Source: Aequorivita aquimaris (GTDB taxonomy: Bacteria > Bacteroidota > Bacteroidia > Flavobacteriales > Flavobacteriaceae). Taken from it: a stretch of DNA of 64,000 bases. Numbering within the stretch: position 1 is the first letter of the stretch; every line of letters begins with the position of its first letter. The notes under the pieces are model-generated. The model did not search any database and was not told where the DNA came from. It worked only from the letters and a program-made list of their open reading frames with translations. Made by a program: the position numbers and the translations under genes. Where the stretch lies: NCBI RefSeq assembly GCF_001573155.1, contig NZ_JRWG01000001.1, positions 1-64,000 on the forward strand, written 5' to 3'. Of the stretch, positions 42,816 through 51,690 are shown in pieces.

Positions 42816-45317
42816 ATGAAACATACATATCATATACACGGAATGACTTGTAACGGTTGTCGTACTCACGTAGAGGAAACACTTTCAAAAGTACAAGGCG
42901 TTTCAAAAGTAACTGTTAACCTTGAAAAAGCCGAAGCTACCATCGAAATGGAAAAGCATATTCCGTTAGAAATCTTTCAAAAGGCCTTAAAAGATGATGG
43001 TGGTAGATACAGCATTCATAACCAAGGGGAACATCATCATCATTCAAAACAGAAAACGGAGAAAACCCAAAAAGGCAAAGGAACAGGTACTTTTTACTGC
43101 CCAATGCATTGCGAGGGTGATAAAACCTACGATAAATCAGGCGATTGTCCTGTATGCGGAATGGATTTGGTTGAAGAACAAAATCTATCAACATCAAATG
43201 CAGAACAATGGACGTGTCCAATGCATCCTGAAATTGTAAAAGATGAAGCAGGTTCCTGTCCCATTTGCGGTATGGATTTAGTACCAATGCAACCAGATCT
43301 TTCTGCTGAAGAAAAGACTTATAAAAAACTATTGAAAAAGTTTTGGATAGCAACAGCATTTACATTACCAATTTTCTTAATAGCAATGAGCGAAATGCTA
43401 CATAACAATCCGTTATACGATATAATGGAACAGAAATATTGGAATTGGATTCAGTTTGCTTTATCCATTCCAGTGGTATTTTATGCTACGTGGATGTTTT
43501 TTGAACGCGCTTATCGAAGTATAAAAACGTGGAATCTCAATATGTTTACACTTATCGGTATAGGAGCAGGTGTAGCGTGGTTGTTCAGTGTTTTTGGTAT
43601 GTTATTTCCTGATGTATTTCCCAATGAGTTTAAAACTGAATCTGGAGCAGTTCACGTGTATTTTGAAGCAGCAACGGTAATTCTAACTTTAGTGCTTTTA
43701 GGTCAATTATTGGAAGCTCGTGCTCACAGTAAAACCAATTCCGCAGTAAAAGAATTACTAAAATTAGCACCTAATAAAGCCATTAAAATGGTAGATGGTG
43801 AAGAAGTTGAAGTCAGTATAGATAAGATAGAACTTAACGATATTTTGAAGGTAAAACCAGGAGATAAAATCCCTGTTGATGGTATTATTACAGAGGGTGA
43901 AACCAGTATTGACGAATCAATGATTACAGGTGAACCTATTCCTGTTAACAAAATTAAAGATGATAAAGTTAGTAGTGGCACAATAAATGGCAACCAAGCA
44001 TTCTTAATGAAAGCTGAAAAAGTAGGTAGCGATACACTGTTATCACAAATTATACATATGGTAAACGATGCCAGTAGAAGTCGAGCACCTATTCAAAATC
44101 TTGCGGATAAAGTATCGGGTTACTTCGTACCTGTAGTAGTCATTATTTCTGTTATCACTTTTATTGTTTGGGCTATTTGGGGTCCAGAACCTGCCTATGT
44201 ATATGCATTAGTCAATGCAATTGCAGTTTTGATTATTGCGTGTCCGTGTGCTTTAGGTTTAGCAACACCAATGTCTGTAATGGTTGGTGTTGGTAAAGGA
44301 GCTCAAAATGGTGTGCTGATTAAAAATGCAGAAGCTCTTGAAAAAATGGATAAGGTTGATACTTTAATTGTAGATAAAACGGGTACGATTACCGAAGGAA
44401 AACCCACAGTTGAAACCGTAAGTGCTTTTAGTGATGATTATAACGACAAAAAGGTACTTCAATACATCGTTTCATTAAATACCAATAGTGAACATCCTTT
44501 GGCAGAAGCGACAGTTAAATATGGTAAAGAACATAACGCTGAAATAATAAAATCTGAAAACTTTAGTGCTGTCACAGGAAAAGGTGTTGAAGCGATAATA
44601 AATGATAAAAAAATAGCATTAGGAAATCCTAAAATGATGGAATATGCCAACGCAGATATTACTTCTAAAATGAAAGACGAAGCTAAATCTTACCAAAAAC
44701 AAGGTAAGACAGTTTCTTATTTATCATTAGATGAAACCGTTGTAGGATATGTGGTTATAGGAGATAAAATAAAGGAAACAAGTGCCAAAGCGATTAAGGA
44801 ACTTCAAGAAAAAGGCATTGATGTAATAATGTTGACAGGAGATAATCATGATACAGCTCAAGCAGTAGCTTCTGAATTAAATATGGCAGATTTTAAAGCG
44901 AGTATGTTACCCGAAGACAAATTAAAAGAAGTTGAGAAACTTCAAAACAACGGTAAAGTGGTTGCTATGGCAGGTGATGGTATTAACGATGCACCAGCTT
45001 TAGCAAAAAGTGATGTAGGTATTGCAATGGGTACAGGAACAGATGTCGCTATTGAAAGTGCTATGATTACATTGGTAAAAGGCGATTTACACGGTATAGT
45101 AAAAGCTCGTCATTTAAGTAGTGCAGTAATGAAGAATATCAAACAAAATCTATTCTTTGCGTTAGTTTATAATACGTTAGGTGTACCTATAGCAGCAGGT
45201 GTGTTGTTTCCATTTTTTGGAATTTTATTATCACCTATGATAGCTGCTTTAGCAATGAGTTTTAGTTCGGTGTCAGTTATTGCAAATGCGTTACGTTTAA
45301 GAAGGATAAAAATATAG
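42816..45317 (+). CDS. copA: Copper-exporting P-type ATPase (CopA)
   Basis: An 833-aa P1B-1 ATPase. Order of parts: an HMA domain with GMTCNGCRTHV (about 6-16); a His-rich linker (GEHHHHSKQK); two heavy-metal-binding modules, YCPMHCEG...CPVCGMDLV (about 93-120) and WTCPMHPE...CPICGMDLV (about 129-157); then the ATPase core with IIACPCALGLATP (metal site), DKTGT, GDGINDAP and, in the last membrane segments, VYNTLGV and MSFSSVSVIANALRL, which mark Cu(I) transport. It pumps copper from the cytoplasm to the periplasm, where CusA takes over. It begins 3 bp after the TolC gene. Confidence 0.96.
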   Translation: MKHTYHIHGMTCNGCRTHVEETLSKVQGVSKVTVNLEKAEATIEMEKHIPLEIFQKALKDDGGRYSIHNQGEHHHHSKQKTEKTQKGKGTGTFYCPMHCEGDKTYDKSGDCPVCGMDLVEEQNLSTSNAEQWTCPMHPEIVKDEAGSCPICGMDLVPMQPDLSAEEKTYKKLLKKFWIATAFTLPIFLIAMSEMLHNNPLYDIMEQKYWNWIQFALSIPVVFYATWMFFERAYRSIKTWNLNMFTLIGIGAGVAWLFSVFGMLFPDVFPNEFKTESGAVHVYFEAATVILTLVLLGQLLEARAHSKTNSAVKELLKLAPNKAIKMVDGEEVEVSIDKIELNDILKVKPGDKIPVDGIITEGETSIDESMITGEPIPVNKIKDDKVSSGTINGNQAFLMKAEKVGSDTLLSQIIHMVNDASRSRAPIQNLADKVSGYFVPVVVIISVITFIVWAIWGPEPAYVYALVNAIAVLIIACPCALGLATPMSVMVGVGKGAQNGVLIKNAEALEKMDKVDTLIVDKTGTITEGKPTVETVSAFSDDYNDKKVLQYIVSLNTNSEHPLAEATVKYGKEHNAEIIKSENFSAVTGKGVEAIINDKKIALGNPKMMEYANADITSKMKDEAKSYQKQGKTVSYLSLDETVVGYVVIGDKIKETSAKAIKELQEKGIDVIMLTGDNHDTAQAVASELNMADFKASMLPEDKLKEVEKLQNNGKVVAMAGDGINDAPALAKSDVGIAMGTGTDVAIESAMITLVKGDLHGIVKARHLSSAVMKNIKQNLFFALVYNTLGVPIAAGVLFPFFGILLSPMIAALAMSFSSVSVIANALRLRRIKI

Positions 45318-45319
45318 TT

Positions 45320-46027
45320 ATGGTAAACAGACACACAGCTTTAAAAATCAGAAAAACACATCGCTATTTAGGTCTCTTTTTAGGCATTCAATTCCTGTTT
45401 TGGACAATTAGTGGTTTGTACTTCAGTTGGACAAATATAGACGACATACACGGCGACCATTTCAAGAATTTGGATTATCAACCACAAGCTTTCAATAATT
45501 TAATAAGCCCATCAACACTAAATATTGCTAATGGTGTCAATACTATTGAATTAAGAGATATAAATAATACACCCTACTATTGGGTAAATAATGAGCAATT
45601 ATATAACGCTTTAGACGGAACAAAAAAGAATTTTATTTCAAAAGAAGAAGCGCTTTACATCGCAAAAAATTATATGAAAAGTGGTTTAGAAGTAGAATCA
45701 ATAGAGCAAATAAATGAGGTAGGTAAACACCACGAATACAGAGAACGTTTATTACCTGCTTATGTGATTTCTTATAAATCTGATGAAGTATTAAAAGCCT
45801 ATGTGTCTGTTAAAGATGGAAAATTTCAAACTGTAAGACATCGTAGTTGGCGTTGGTTCGATTTTCTATGGATGACGCACACTATGGATTATGAAGGAAG
45901 AGACAATTTTAATACAACTGTTTTAAGGGCATTTTCATTGTTAGGCTTAATAACGGTTTTAAGTGGCTTTTTACTATGGTACACATCCTCACCATCAATT
46001 AGAAAATTATTAAAAAGAAAATTATAA
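45320..46027 (+). CDS. PepSY domain-containing membrane protein
   Basis: A 235-aa protein with an N-terminal membrane segment beginning HRYLGLFLGIQFLFWTISGLYFSW, a periplasmic PepSY region (about 100-165: FISKEEALYIAKNYMKSGLEVESI) and a second membrane segment near the C-terminus (ALSLLGLITVLSGFLLWYTS-like, about 200-222). Proteins of this form (PepSY_TM) are common in Bacteroidota copper islands and are related to ferric reductases; a redox or metal-handling role is plausible. It lies 2 bp after copA. Confidence 0.85.
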   Translation: MVNRHTALKIRKTHRYLGLFLGIQFLFWTISGLYFSWTNIDDIHGDHFKNLDYQPQAFNNLISPSTLNIANGVNTIELRDINNTPYYWVNNEQLYNALDGTKKNFISKEEALYIAKNYMKSGLEVESIEQINEVGKHHEYRERLLPAYVISYKSDEVLKAYVSVKDGKFQTVRHRSWRWFDFLWMTHTMDYEGRDNFNTTVLRAFSLLGLITVLSGFLLWYTSSPSIRKLLKRKL

Positions 46028-46045
46028 TCATTAAAATTTAAAATT

Positions 46046-46531
46046 ATGGAAAAACACAAACACGACGAAAAAGGTATGAGCAACTACACAAAATTCTTTT
46101 TAATGTTAGGCTCATCATTTGTAGCAATGTACATAACGATGTATTTAAACACCTATTCCATAGACCACGTATGGTTTAGTCTAACACGATTTTATATGGT
46201 CTGTTTAGGTATTGCAGCTATGGCTTTAATTATGTTTTTCTTTATGAAGAATATGTACAAGAATAAAAGGAAAAATTTGGGTATTGTATTAGGTAGCATC
46301 GTCCTTTTCCTTGGTGCTTTAGGTTTAGTACGTGACCAAAAATCAACCGTAGGTGATGTACTTTGGATGAAGGGTATGATACCACATCATTCCATAGCAA
46401 TTCTAACAAGCGAAAGAGCAGATATAAAAGACCCAGAAGTTAAACAATTAGCAGAGGATATTATTAAAGCACAGAAAAAGGAAATAGAAGAAATGAAAGC
46501 AATGATAAAACGATTAGAAAATGAAAAATAA
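46046..46531 (+). CDS. DUF305 domain-containing membrane protein
   Basis: A 161-aa protein with three membrane segments in the first 95 residues and a DUF305 region at the end: GDVLWMKGMIPHHSIAILTSERADIKDPEVKQLAEDII (about 103-140). The MKGMIPHH motif is a likely metal site; the family occurs in copper resistance operons. The His-rich N-terminus (MEKHKHDEKG) fits this. It overlaps the adaptor gene by 11 bp. Confidence 0.87.
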   Translation: MEKHKHDEKGMSNYTKFFLMLGSSFVAMYITMYLNTYSIDHVWFSLTRFYMVCLGIAAMALIMFFFMKNMYKNKRKNLGIVLGSIVLFLGALGLVRDQKSTVGDVLWMKGMIPHHSIAILTSERADIKDPEVKQLAEDIIKAQKKEIEEMKAMIKRLENEK

Positions 46532-48296
46532 TAAAATAGTCATATACATAGGTTTGTTGGCAGTAGGTTTGCTCTTGGGTTGGTTCCTATTTGGTGGTTC
46601 ATCAAAAGAAGAAGCAGACCATAATCACAATGAAGTTACACAAACCAATCAAATGTGGACTTGCTCTATGCACCCACAAATTATGCAGCCTGAACCAGGC
46701 GATTGTCCTATTTGTGGAATGGACTTAATTCCTGCTGAAGCTGGTGCAGATGGTTTAACAGCAGACCAGTTTAAATTAACAGCTAATGCGATGGCTTTAG
46801 CAAACATTCAAACTATCGTTGTTGGTAATGGTTCAGTCGAAAATGGAATCATAAAATTATCAGGAAAAATAGCCGAAAACGAAGAAGCAAATGCAGTACA
46901 AGTGAGTTATTTTTCAGGGAGAATTGAACGCTTAAACATTAGTTTTACTGGCGAAGAAGTTCGTAAAGGACAATTATTGGCAACTATTTATTCACCCGAA
47001 TTATATGCAGCACAACAAGAATTAATCACAGCAGCTTCTTTAAAAGAATCTCAACCTGCTTTATACAAAGCAGTCCGTAATAAATTGAAATTATGGAAAC
47101 TCTCTGAAAATCAAATCAACCAGATTGAAGAAACAGGAAAAGTAAAAGAAAACTTTCCTGTTTATGCAACCGTTTCGGGTACTGTTACAGAAAAATTGGT
47201 AGAGCAAGGCGATTACATCAAACAAGGACAACCCTTATTAAAAATTGCCAATCTCAACACAGTTTGGGCAAATTTTGATGTGTATGAAAATCAAATTGAA
47301 CTTTTCAAAAAAGGGCAAGAAGTTAAAATAATCACCAATGCCTATCCTAATAAACAGTTTAAAGGAAAAGTAGATTTTATAGATCCAATTTTAAATACCA
47401 AAACTCGTACTGTTGATTTACGTGTGGTTTTAAATAATAAAGAAACCATTTTTAAACCAGGAATGTTTGTAACCGCAGCAATTGAAAGCTCTAAAACCAA
47501 TGCAAATGAAGTAATAATGATACCATCTTCGGCAGTACTTTGGACAGGCGAACGCTCTGTAGTCTATCTCAAATCAAATCCTAATGAACCTGTTTTTGAA
47601 TTGAAAGAAGTTGCTTTAGGTAACAAAATAGGTGATAATTATGAGGTGTTGGAAGGATTGTTCGTAGGAAATGAAATTGTTACCAACGGAACATTTACTG
47701 TAGATGCTGCTGCACAACTACAAGGCAAAAAATCAATGATGAACAAGCAAGGTGGTAAAACTATGTCAGGTCACGAAGGTCATTTAGGTATGGATAATAA
47801 TGCATCAAAAAAGGAAAGTGACCATACTCATATGAATGAACGCTTAAAAGTGTCAGAGAAATTTCAAGAGCAATTAAAAGAGGTGTACAATGATTACATC
47901 AATTTAAAAGATGCTTTAGTAAAAGAAGACTCAAAAGGTAGTTCACAAAATGCAACTTCTTTACTATCAAATTTGGGTAATACAGATATGAAATTGCTTA
48001 AAGATGAAGCACACAATCATTGGATGTCATTAATAGATGAGATAAAATCTTCTACAACTTCAATAGCCGGTTCACAAGACATTAAAACCCAAAGAAATCA
48101 CTTTAAACACTTGTCTTCATATTTAATAAAAGCGGTTCAAATATTTGGTGTAAATGAAAAGGTATATGTAGAATTTTGCCCTATGGCAGATAACAATAAC
48201 GGAGCCTATTGGTTAAGCAAAGAAGAAAAAGTAATCAATCCATATTTTGGCGAAGCAATGCTAACCTGTGGTGAAGTAAAACAAGTAATAGAATAA
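46521..48296 (+). CDS. cusB: CusB-like RND adaptor with heavy-metal-binding and DUF3347 domains
   Basis: A 591-aa membrane-fusion protein. Residues 6-23 are a membrane anchor; WTCSMHPQIMQPEPGDCPICGMDLIP (about 47-71) is a heavy-metal-binding module as in CopA; the standard lipoyl-like, coiled-coil and barrel domains follow (about 100-410); a His/Met-rich linker (MSGHEGHLGMDNN); and a C-terminal DUF3347 domain (about 440-580) with HNHWMSLIDEIK and YVEFCPMADNN. It completes the Cu(I) export set with CusA and TolC, although it lies 4.9 kb from cusA. Confidence 0.93.
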   Translation: MKNNKIVIYIGLLAVGLLLGWFLFGGSSKEEADHNHNEVTQTNQMWTCSMHPQIMQPEPGDCPICGMDLIPAEAGADGLTADQFKLTANAMALANIQTIVVGNGSVENGIIKLSGKIAENEEANAVQVSYFSGRIERLNISFTGEEVRKGQLLATIYSPELYAAQQELITAASLKESQPALYKAVRNKLKLWKLSENQINQIEETGKVKENFPVYATVSGTVTEKLVEQGDYIKQGQPLLKIANLNTVWANFDVYENQIELFKKGQEVKIITNAYPNKQFKGKVDFIDPILNTKTRTVDLRVVLNNKETIFKPGMFVTAAIESSKTNANEVIMIPSSAVLWTGERSVVYLKSNPNEPVFELKEVALGNKIGDNYEVLEGLFVGNEIVTNGTFTVDAAAQLQGKKSMMNKQGGKTMSGHEGHLGMDNNASKKESDHTHMNERLKVSEKFQEQLKEVYNDYINLKDALVKEDSKGSSQNATSLLSNLGNTDMKLLKDEAHNHWMSLIDEIKSSTTSIAGSQDIKTQRNHFKHLSSYLIKAVQIFGVNEKVYVEFCPMADNNNGAYWLSKEEKVINPYFGEAMLTCGEVKQVIE

Positions 48297-48328
48297 TAAA
48301 TCAAGTAATAACAATTAAATTTTAAACA

Positions 48329-48823
48329 ATGAATTTTTCAAAGAAAAATCACGAACACAAAAACAAAAATGTAATCGACGTGAGTAAAAAAGTAATTTTA
48401 AGTGTAGCTGTAATAGCAGCATTAGGTTTAACAAGTTGTAAAAACGAAACCAAAAAAGAAACAGAAACCACAACTACTGAAATGTCAAAAGATATGGCAA
48501 TGACAGACCTGTCTTTTGGTGTAAGAGGAAATTGCGGAATGTGTAAAAACACTATCGAAAAAGCAGCTAACGGTGTTGAAGGTGTTGCAAGTGCTAATTG
48601 GGATGTCGATAAAAAGAAGATTGATGTGTCTTTTGATGATACAAAAACCGATGCAATGGCAATCCATAAAGCAATCGCAGCTTCAGGATATGATACCGAA
48701 AAAGTAGCAGGTGATGAAGAAGCATATGATGGTTTACCAGGTTGTTGTAAATACGACCACGAAATGATGATGAATCAATCTGGTGAAGAAGAAAGTGATG
48801 ACCATTCAAATCACGACCATTAA
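48329..48823 (+). CDS. HMA-domain lipoprotein
   Basis: A 164-aa protein with a lipoprotein signal (ILSVAVIAALGLTSC), a Thr/Glu/Lys linker, and an HMA domain (about 66-133) with the metal motif GNCGMCKNTIEKA in place of the usual GMTCxxC. After it come GLPGCCKYDHEMMMN and DHSNHDH, more Cys, Met and His. It is probably a membrane-anchored periplasmic copper carrier or buffer. It is the last gene of the copper operon. Some 20 charged residues precede the hydrophobic stretch; a later Val or Met start is possible but the ATG at 48329 is well placed. Confidence 0.88.
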   Translation: MNFSKKNHEHKNKNVIDVSKKVILSVAVIAALGLTSCKNETKKETETTTTEMSKDMAMTDLSFGVRGNCGMCKNTIEKAANGVEGVASANWDVDKKKIDVSFDDTKTDAMAIHKAIAASGYDTEKVAGDEEAYDGLPGCCKYDHEMMMNQSGEEESDDHSNHDH

Positions 48824-48834
48824 GCAATAATGAA

Positions 48835-48864
48835 AGAGTCTTTTTCGGAAGGCTCTTTTTTATT
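48835..48864 (+). terminator. Terminator of the copper operon
   Basis: AAAGAGTCTTTTT and the partly matching GAAGGCTCTTTTTT form a GAGCC/GAGTC-type stem with a T-run, 12 bp after the stop codon. Confidence 0.8.
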
Positions 48865-49123
48865 CCCCACAACCCAAAACCCAGTTTTTTCGCTTGCCTT
48901 GGCTTGAGCCTGTCGAAAGCTCAAAATCCTCTGTCTTTTGTGTTGTTCCGCGCGCCAATGCATAATTGGTTTTATGTCATAATACTTGTATCTAAAGCTA
49001 TAATGGCACATTGCTTGTTTTATTTAAACGTCGTTATTTTATAAAATTGGTACAATAAAAAAGCAAAGAGCCATTGCCAACGCTCAAACAACTATTACGC
49101 CACAAAACCAATCCCAAGCTATG

Positions 49124-49215
49124 TTACATAATAGAAGTTATAGGAGCAAAAATCCTTTCAAAGGTTGCCTACGGCGTTTTATTATATTTTCGTCGCTATA
49201 ACTGCTATTATGTAA
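49124..49215. repeat. 20-bp imperfect inverted repeat, attC-like size
   Basis: The arms TTACATAATAGAAGTTATAG (49124-49143) and CTATAACTGCTATTATGTAA (49196-49215) match at 19 of 20 positions and are separated by 52 bp. The total of 92 bp and the long arms resemble integron attC-type or other folded single-strand recombination sites, but no integrase of that kind is nearby. Confidence 0.72.
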
Positions 49216-49566
49216 AATATCCACTCACCATCCGCACAAATCGGAACTAAAATTAAACTGTGGATATTCACGAGTACATTAATTTAAAATAAAAATGAAA
49301 CGAGCTAAATATCCGCTCATCCAACGCTCACATCCGAACATTTAACTATATTTTGAACTATTATTAAACAGTAGAAAGTTTAAGTTAATTATAATATTAG
49401 TTATCTCATTCAACTGCACAAAACCATCGTTAAGTCCAAGTATTCCTTACCTCAAGTCTTTGTTTGTTTCATTTCGCTAACAAATATAAAAGTCCACTTT
49501 TCCCCACCACCCAAGAAATAGGATATAAAAAAATAGGTTTACAATATTTATAGTACGCCATAGCAC

Positions 49567-49623
49567 ATTACTTTTTATCGCTCGCCTTGTCTCGAGCGCC
49601 AGTCGAGAGGTCAAAAAAGTAAT
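49567..49623. repeat. Nested inverted repeat
   Basis: The outer arms ATTACTTTTT (49567-49576) and AAAAAGTAAT (49614-49623) enclose CGCTCG (49579-49584) / CGAGCG (49593-49598). The outer arms can be prolonged with a few mismatches (CATAGC / GCTATTG). Confidence 0.65.
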
Positions 49624-49938
49624 AAGCTATTGTCTAAAAGTCCTGTATAAGTAGCTTGTTTAAATGCTGTTTTATCAAACAACTATTTAAAATTCTACCC
49701 ATACAAACGCTTCACCCACCGCTCAATGCGTTTAGTAAACCTATTTTTTTAAGAGTTAATTCCCCAGAAAATTTAAAAGCAAATTGAATCAAGTTTAAAC
49801 CAATTTGAAATATTAAAATAAAAAAAGATGGCAAATATATGTGGCTACCTTTGCCAACCGCACAAGGCTATAAAGGTCAAGCCCTACGGGTTTTCTAAAA
49901 AATTTTGCCCCAAGATTAAGTCGTTCCTGCTATCGCCA

Positions 49939-49965
49939 TTTTGTGAAGCAATATTTTTCACAAAA
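49939..49965. repeat. 9-bp inverted repeat, candidate transfer-origin hairpin
   Basis: TTTTGTGAA (49939-49947) and TTCACAAAA (49957-49965) are exact, with a 9-bp spacer. It is followed by CTTGACAGTATGTC. Short hairpins of this kind are often next to relaxase nicking sites, but there is no relaxase gene to support it. Confidence 0.45.
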
Positions 49966-50118
49966 AACTTGACAGTATGTCTACGCCATTAAAGAATCTA
50001 CTTTCTTTTTTCTTTTTCTTTTGAAAAAACATTATTGTTTTTGTCTTTAGACAAAAGGATGATAAACAACTTGCATCTGATTATATAGGATAAAAAACTC
50101 AAACAAAAAGCAAAGGTA

Positions 50119-50160
50119 CAGGCGTGCGGATGCGAGAGCCACAAGGGTTCGCTTCGCCTG
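50119..50160. repeat. GC-richer inverted repeat
   Basis: CAGGCG (50119-50124) and CGCCTG (50155-50160) flank inner matching parts (TGCGA / TCGCT). It stands out as GC-rich in an AT-rich stretch. Confidence 0.5.
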
Positions 50161-50465
50161 TTGAAAAAAATCTCCACCCTTAATTTTTTCTGCTATTATA
50201 ATTTTTATGTCATTGATAATATGGTCTTTAACAGACAACTGCAAACTAAAAATCCGGGTAGTATTTTTTCCATAGCCCTTGCACCAATCGCACCGTCCTG
50301 TGAAATAGGGGCATTATGTTTAAGTTTTTATTTAGAGTCCGTTTAGGTAGCAGATGGTTGCTGGCGGGCATACGTACATCAGGTAGTCCATTCCATTTAG
50401 GTGTTCATTACGTTGGCTTTAAAGAGTACACGTTGCGCATCTTTTGGTTTGAGTGCTGTCTTTCA

Positions 50466-50494
50466 GAGCTTCCTTTTTAGGGGGCTCTTTTTTT
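50466..50494 (+). terminator. Terminator-like hairpin
   Basis: GAGCTTCC and GGGGGCTC pair with small interruption around TTTTTA, then eight T. It lies far from any gene, which suggests an unrecognised RNA or a lost gene upstream. Confidence 0.65.
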
Positions 50495-50814
50495 ATTCGA
50501 TTCTAAAAAAAAAAGATGTAACCAAGAATATCTTGAATAATTATAACCATTAGAACAATTGGATTGAACAAGTAGAATCTTGCCGATTTGACGCAATCCT
50601 GCTCACTGTCAAAATATCCATCTGTCAAAGGAATAAACCAAATCAAAAGTTTGATAATCTTGACAGTAATGCAATGGAATGCAAATCAGCGCAACATAAT
50701 CTTGATTGAATTGAATGCATAATTATTGCCATATATTTCAACGGAAGGTACAACTTCGTGTCAAGTCCGTACCAAGTCCGAAGAAAAGTAAGTTTCATTT
50801 AAATTATTTATGTT

Positions 50815-51456
50815 ATGGGTAAAATTGCTCAAGGAATTTTAGGAGGGCTTTCCGGTAAGGTTGGAAACATTATAGGTGGAAGCTGGAAAGGTATTGACTA
50901 CATCAGAATTAAACCTTCAAGTGTAGCCAATCCAAGAACTGTAGGTCAGGTAAACCAAAGAACCAAGTTTACTGTGACTTTAGAATTTATTCAGGCTGTA
51001 AAACCATTTGTCCAAAAAGGATATAAGTTTTTAGCAGTGAAGAAAACAGCATTTAATGCTGCGATGTCTTATGTGTTGAATAATGCCATCACAGGAGTCG
51101 AACCTGACTTTGAGGTGGATTATGCAACCGCATTAGTAAGTAGAGGAGGTTTGTCAGCTGCTTTGAACCCTTCTACAGATCTTGCAACAGCTGGAGAGGT
51201 AACTTTTAACTGGGATGATAACTCTGCTGAAGGTAACGCAAATGCTACCGATAAAGCAATGTTATTGGTTTACAATCCATCAAAGAAAGAATCTATTTCT
51301 TTAACAGATGGAGCCGACAGAACAGTAGGGACTCAAATTGTTGCAATTCCAACAACCTACGCAGGAGATACTGTAGAGCTATTTATGGCATTTATAACTG
51401 CCGATGGTAGCCAAGTGTCAAACAGTACTTATTTAGGCTCTGGGATAGCCAATTAA
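50815..51456 (+). CDS. DUF6266 family protein
   Basis: A 213-aa protein starting MGKIAQGILGGLSGKVGNII and going on with IGGSWKGIDYIRIKPSSVANPRTVGQVNQRTKF (about 19-52), a typical beginning for the DUF6266 family of Bacteroidota. The second half (about 110-213) looks like a beta-sandwich (GEVTFNWDDNSAEGNANATDKAMLLVYNPSKKES). No signal peptide is seen, and the function is unknown. It is the last gene before the right end of the island. Confidence 0.85.
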   Translation: MGKIAQGILGGLSGKVGNIIGGSWKGIDYIRIKPSSVANPRTVGQVNQRTKFTVTLEFIQAVKPFVQKGYKFLAVKKTAFNAAMSYVLNNAITGVEPDFEVDYATALVSRGGLSAALNPSTDLATAGEVTFNWDDNSAEGNANATDKAMLLVYNPSKKESISLTDGADRTVGTQIVAIPTTYAGDTVELFMAFITADGSQVSNSTYLGSGIAN

Positions 51457-51476
51457 TAGCTTGGTGCTTTTATTTG

Positions 51477-51504
51477 AAAACCGCTCAAATCGAGCGGTTT
51501 TTTT
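51477..51504 (+). terminator. Terminator after the DUF6266 gene
   Basis: AAAACCGCTC and GAGCGGTTTT form a 10-bp perfect stem with a 5-nt loop (AAATC) and a T-run. Confidence 0.94.
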
Positions 51505-51575
51505 ATGTTATATTCGTAAGTGAATTTATTAATGATTGCTCTTGTTTTACTCTTTTTATGCATTTTTTGTATCCT

Positions 51576-51590
51576 ATTTGTTGCCCAAAT
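51576..51590 (+). repeat. Right-end copy of the likely arm-type site
   Basis: ATTTGTTGCCCAAAT, identical to 16912-16926 and in the same orientation, 39 bp from the right core site. The sequence is itself partly palindromic (ATTTG/CAAAT). Confidence 0.65.
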
Positions 51591-51629
51591 GCTGTAACTA
51601 TCGTAAAATCAAGGATAATTACATATTGC

Positions 51630-51646
51630 ATCGGGAAGTAACTTGC
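51630..51646 (+). repeat. attR of the island (17-bp direct repeat)
   Basis: Identical to attL at 16784-16800. Here it is not part of a gene; chromosomal DNA with a TetR gene on the minus strand begins right after it. Confidence 0.93.
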
Positions 51647-51690
51647 CTTCATTAACATGCAGGATTTAAATTTAAAAAGAGCTGAATAAA

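Larger units (their letters stand above)
48870..50814. other. 1.9-kb gene-free stretch with several long inverted repeats
   Basis: I find no protein gene with a believable start, length and codon use in either strand here. Short open frames at 48820-49011, 50047-50244 and 50161-50346 have no family signature. The stretch contains four strong inverted repeats (49124-49215, 49567-49623, 49939-49965, 50119-50160) and a terminator-like hairpin at 50466-50494. It could hold a transfer origin, structured RNAs, recombination sites or remains of lost genes. Confidence 0.7.
16784..51646 (+). mobile_element. Integrated genomic island at the 3' end of mnmE, with defence and heavy-metal cargo
   Basis: The island is bounded by identical 17-bp direct repeats at 16784-16800 and 51630-51646, the first of which contains the last codons and stop of mnmE. 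A tyrosine recombinase lies just inside the left end. Cargo: integration and replication module (17004-22817), defence genes (22969-27714), metal resistance (27761-48823), a gene-free structured stretch and a DUF6266 gene. The same chromosomal position is used by SGI1-type islands of Proteobacteria. No relaxase, coupling protein or type IV secretion gene is visible, so it is better called an integrative island, possibly mobilisable in trans, than a conjugative element. The DNA of the island looks more AT-rich than its flanks by eye. Confidence 0.92.

Noticed and set aside
48820-49011. Minus-strand frame after the copper operon
   Set aside because: It overlaps the terminator and the 3' end of the HMA lipoprotein gene and has a random-looking composition.
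50047-50346. Short open frames on both strands in the gene-free part of the island
   Set aside because: They overlap each other, have no family signature, signal or good start, and lie over inverted repeats.
48870-50814. Degraded conjugation genes (relaxase or Tra) in the gene-free stretch
   Set aside because: No recognisable relaxase or Tra fragments are visible in any frame; only structural repeats can be supported.
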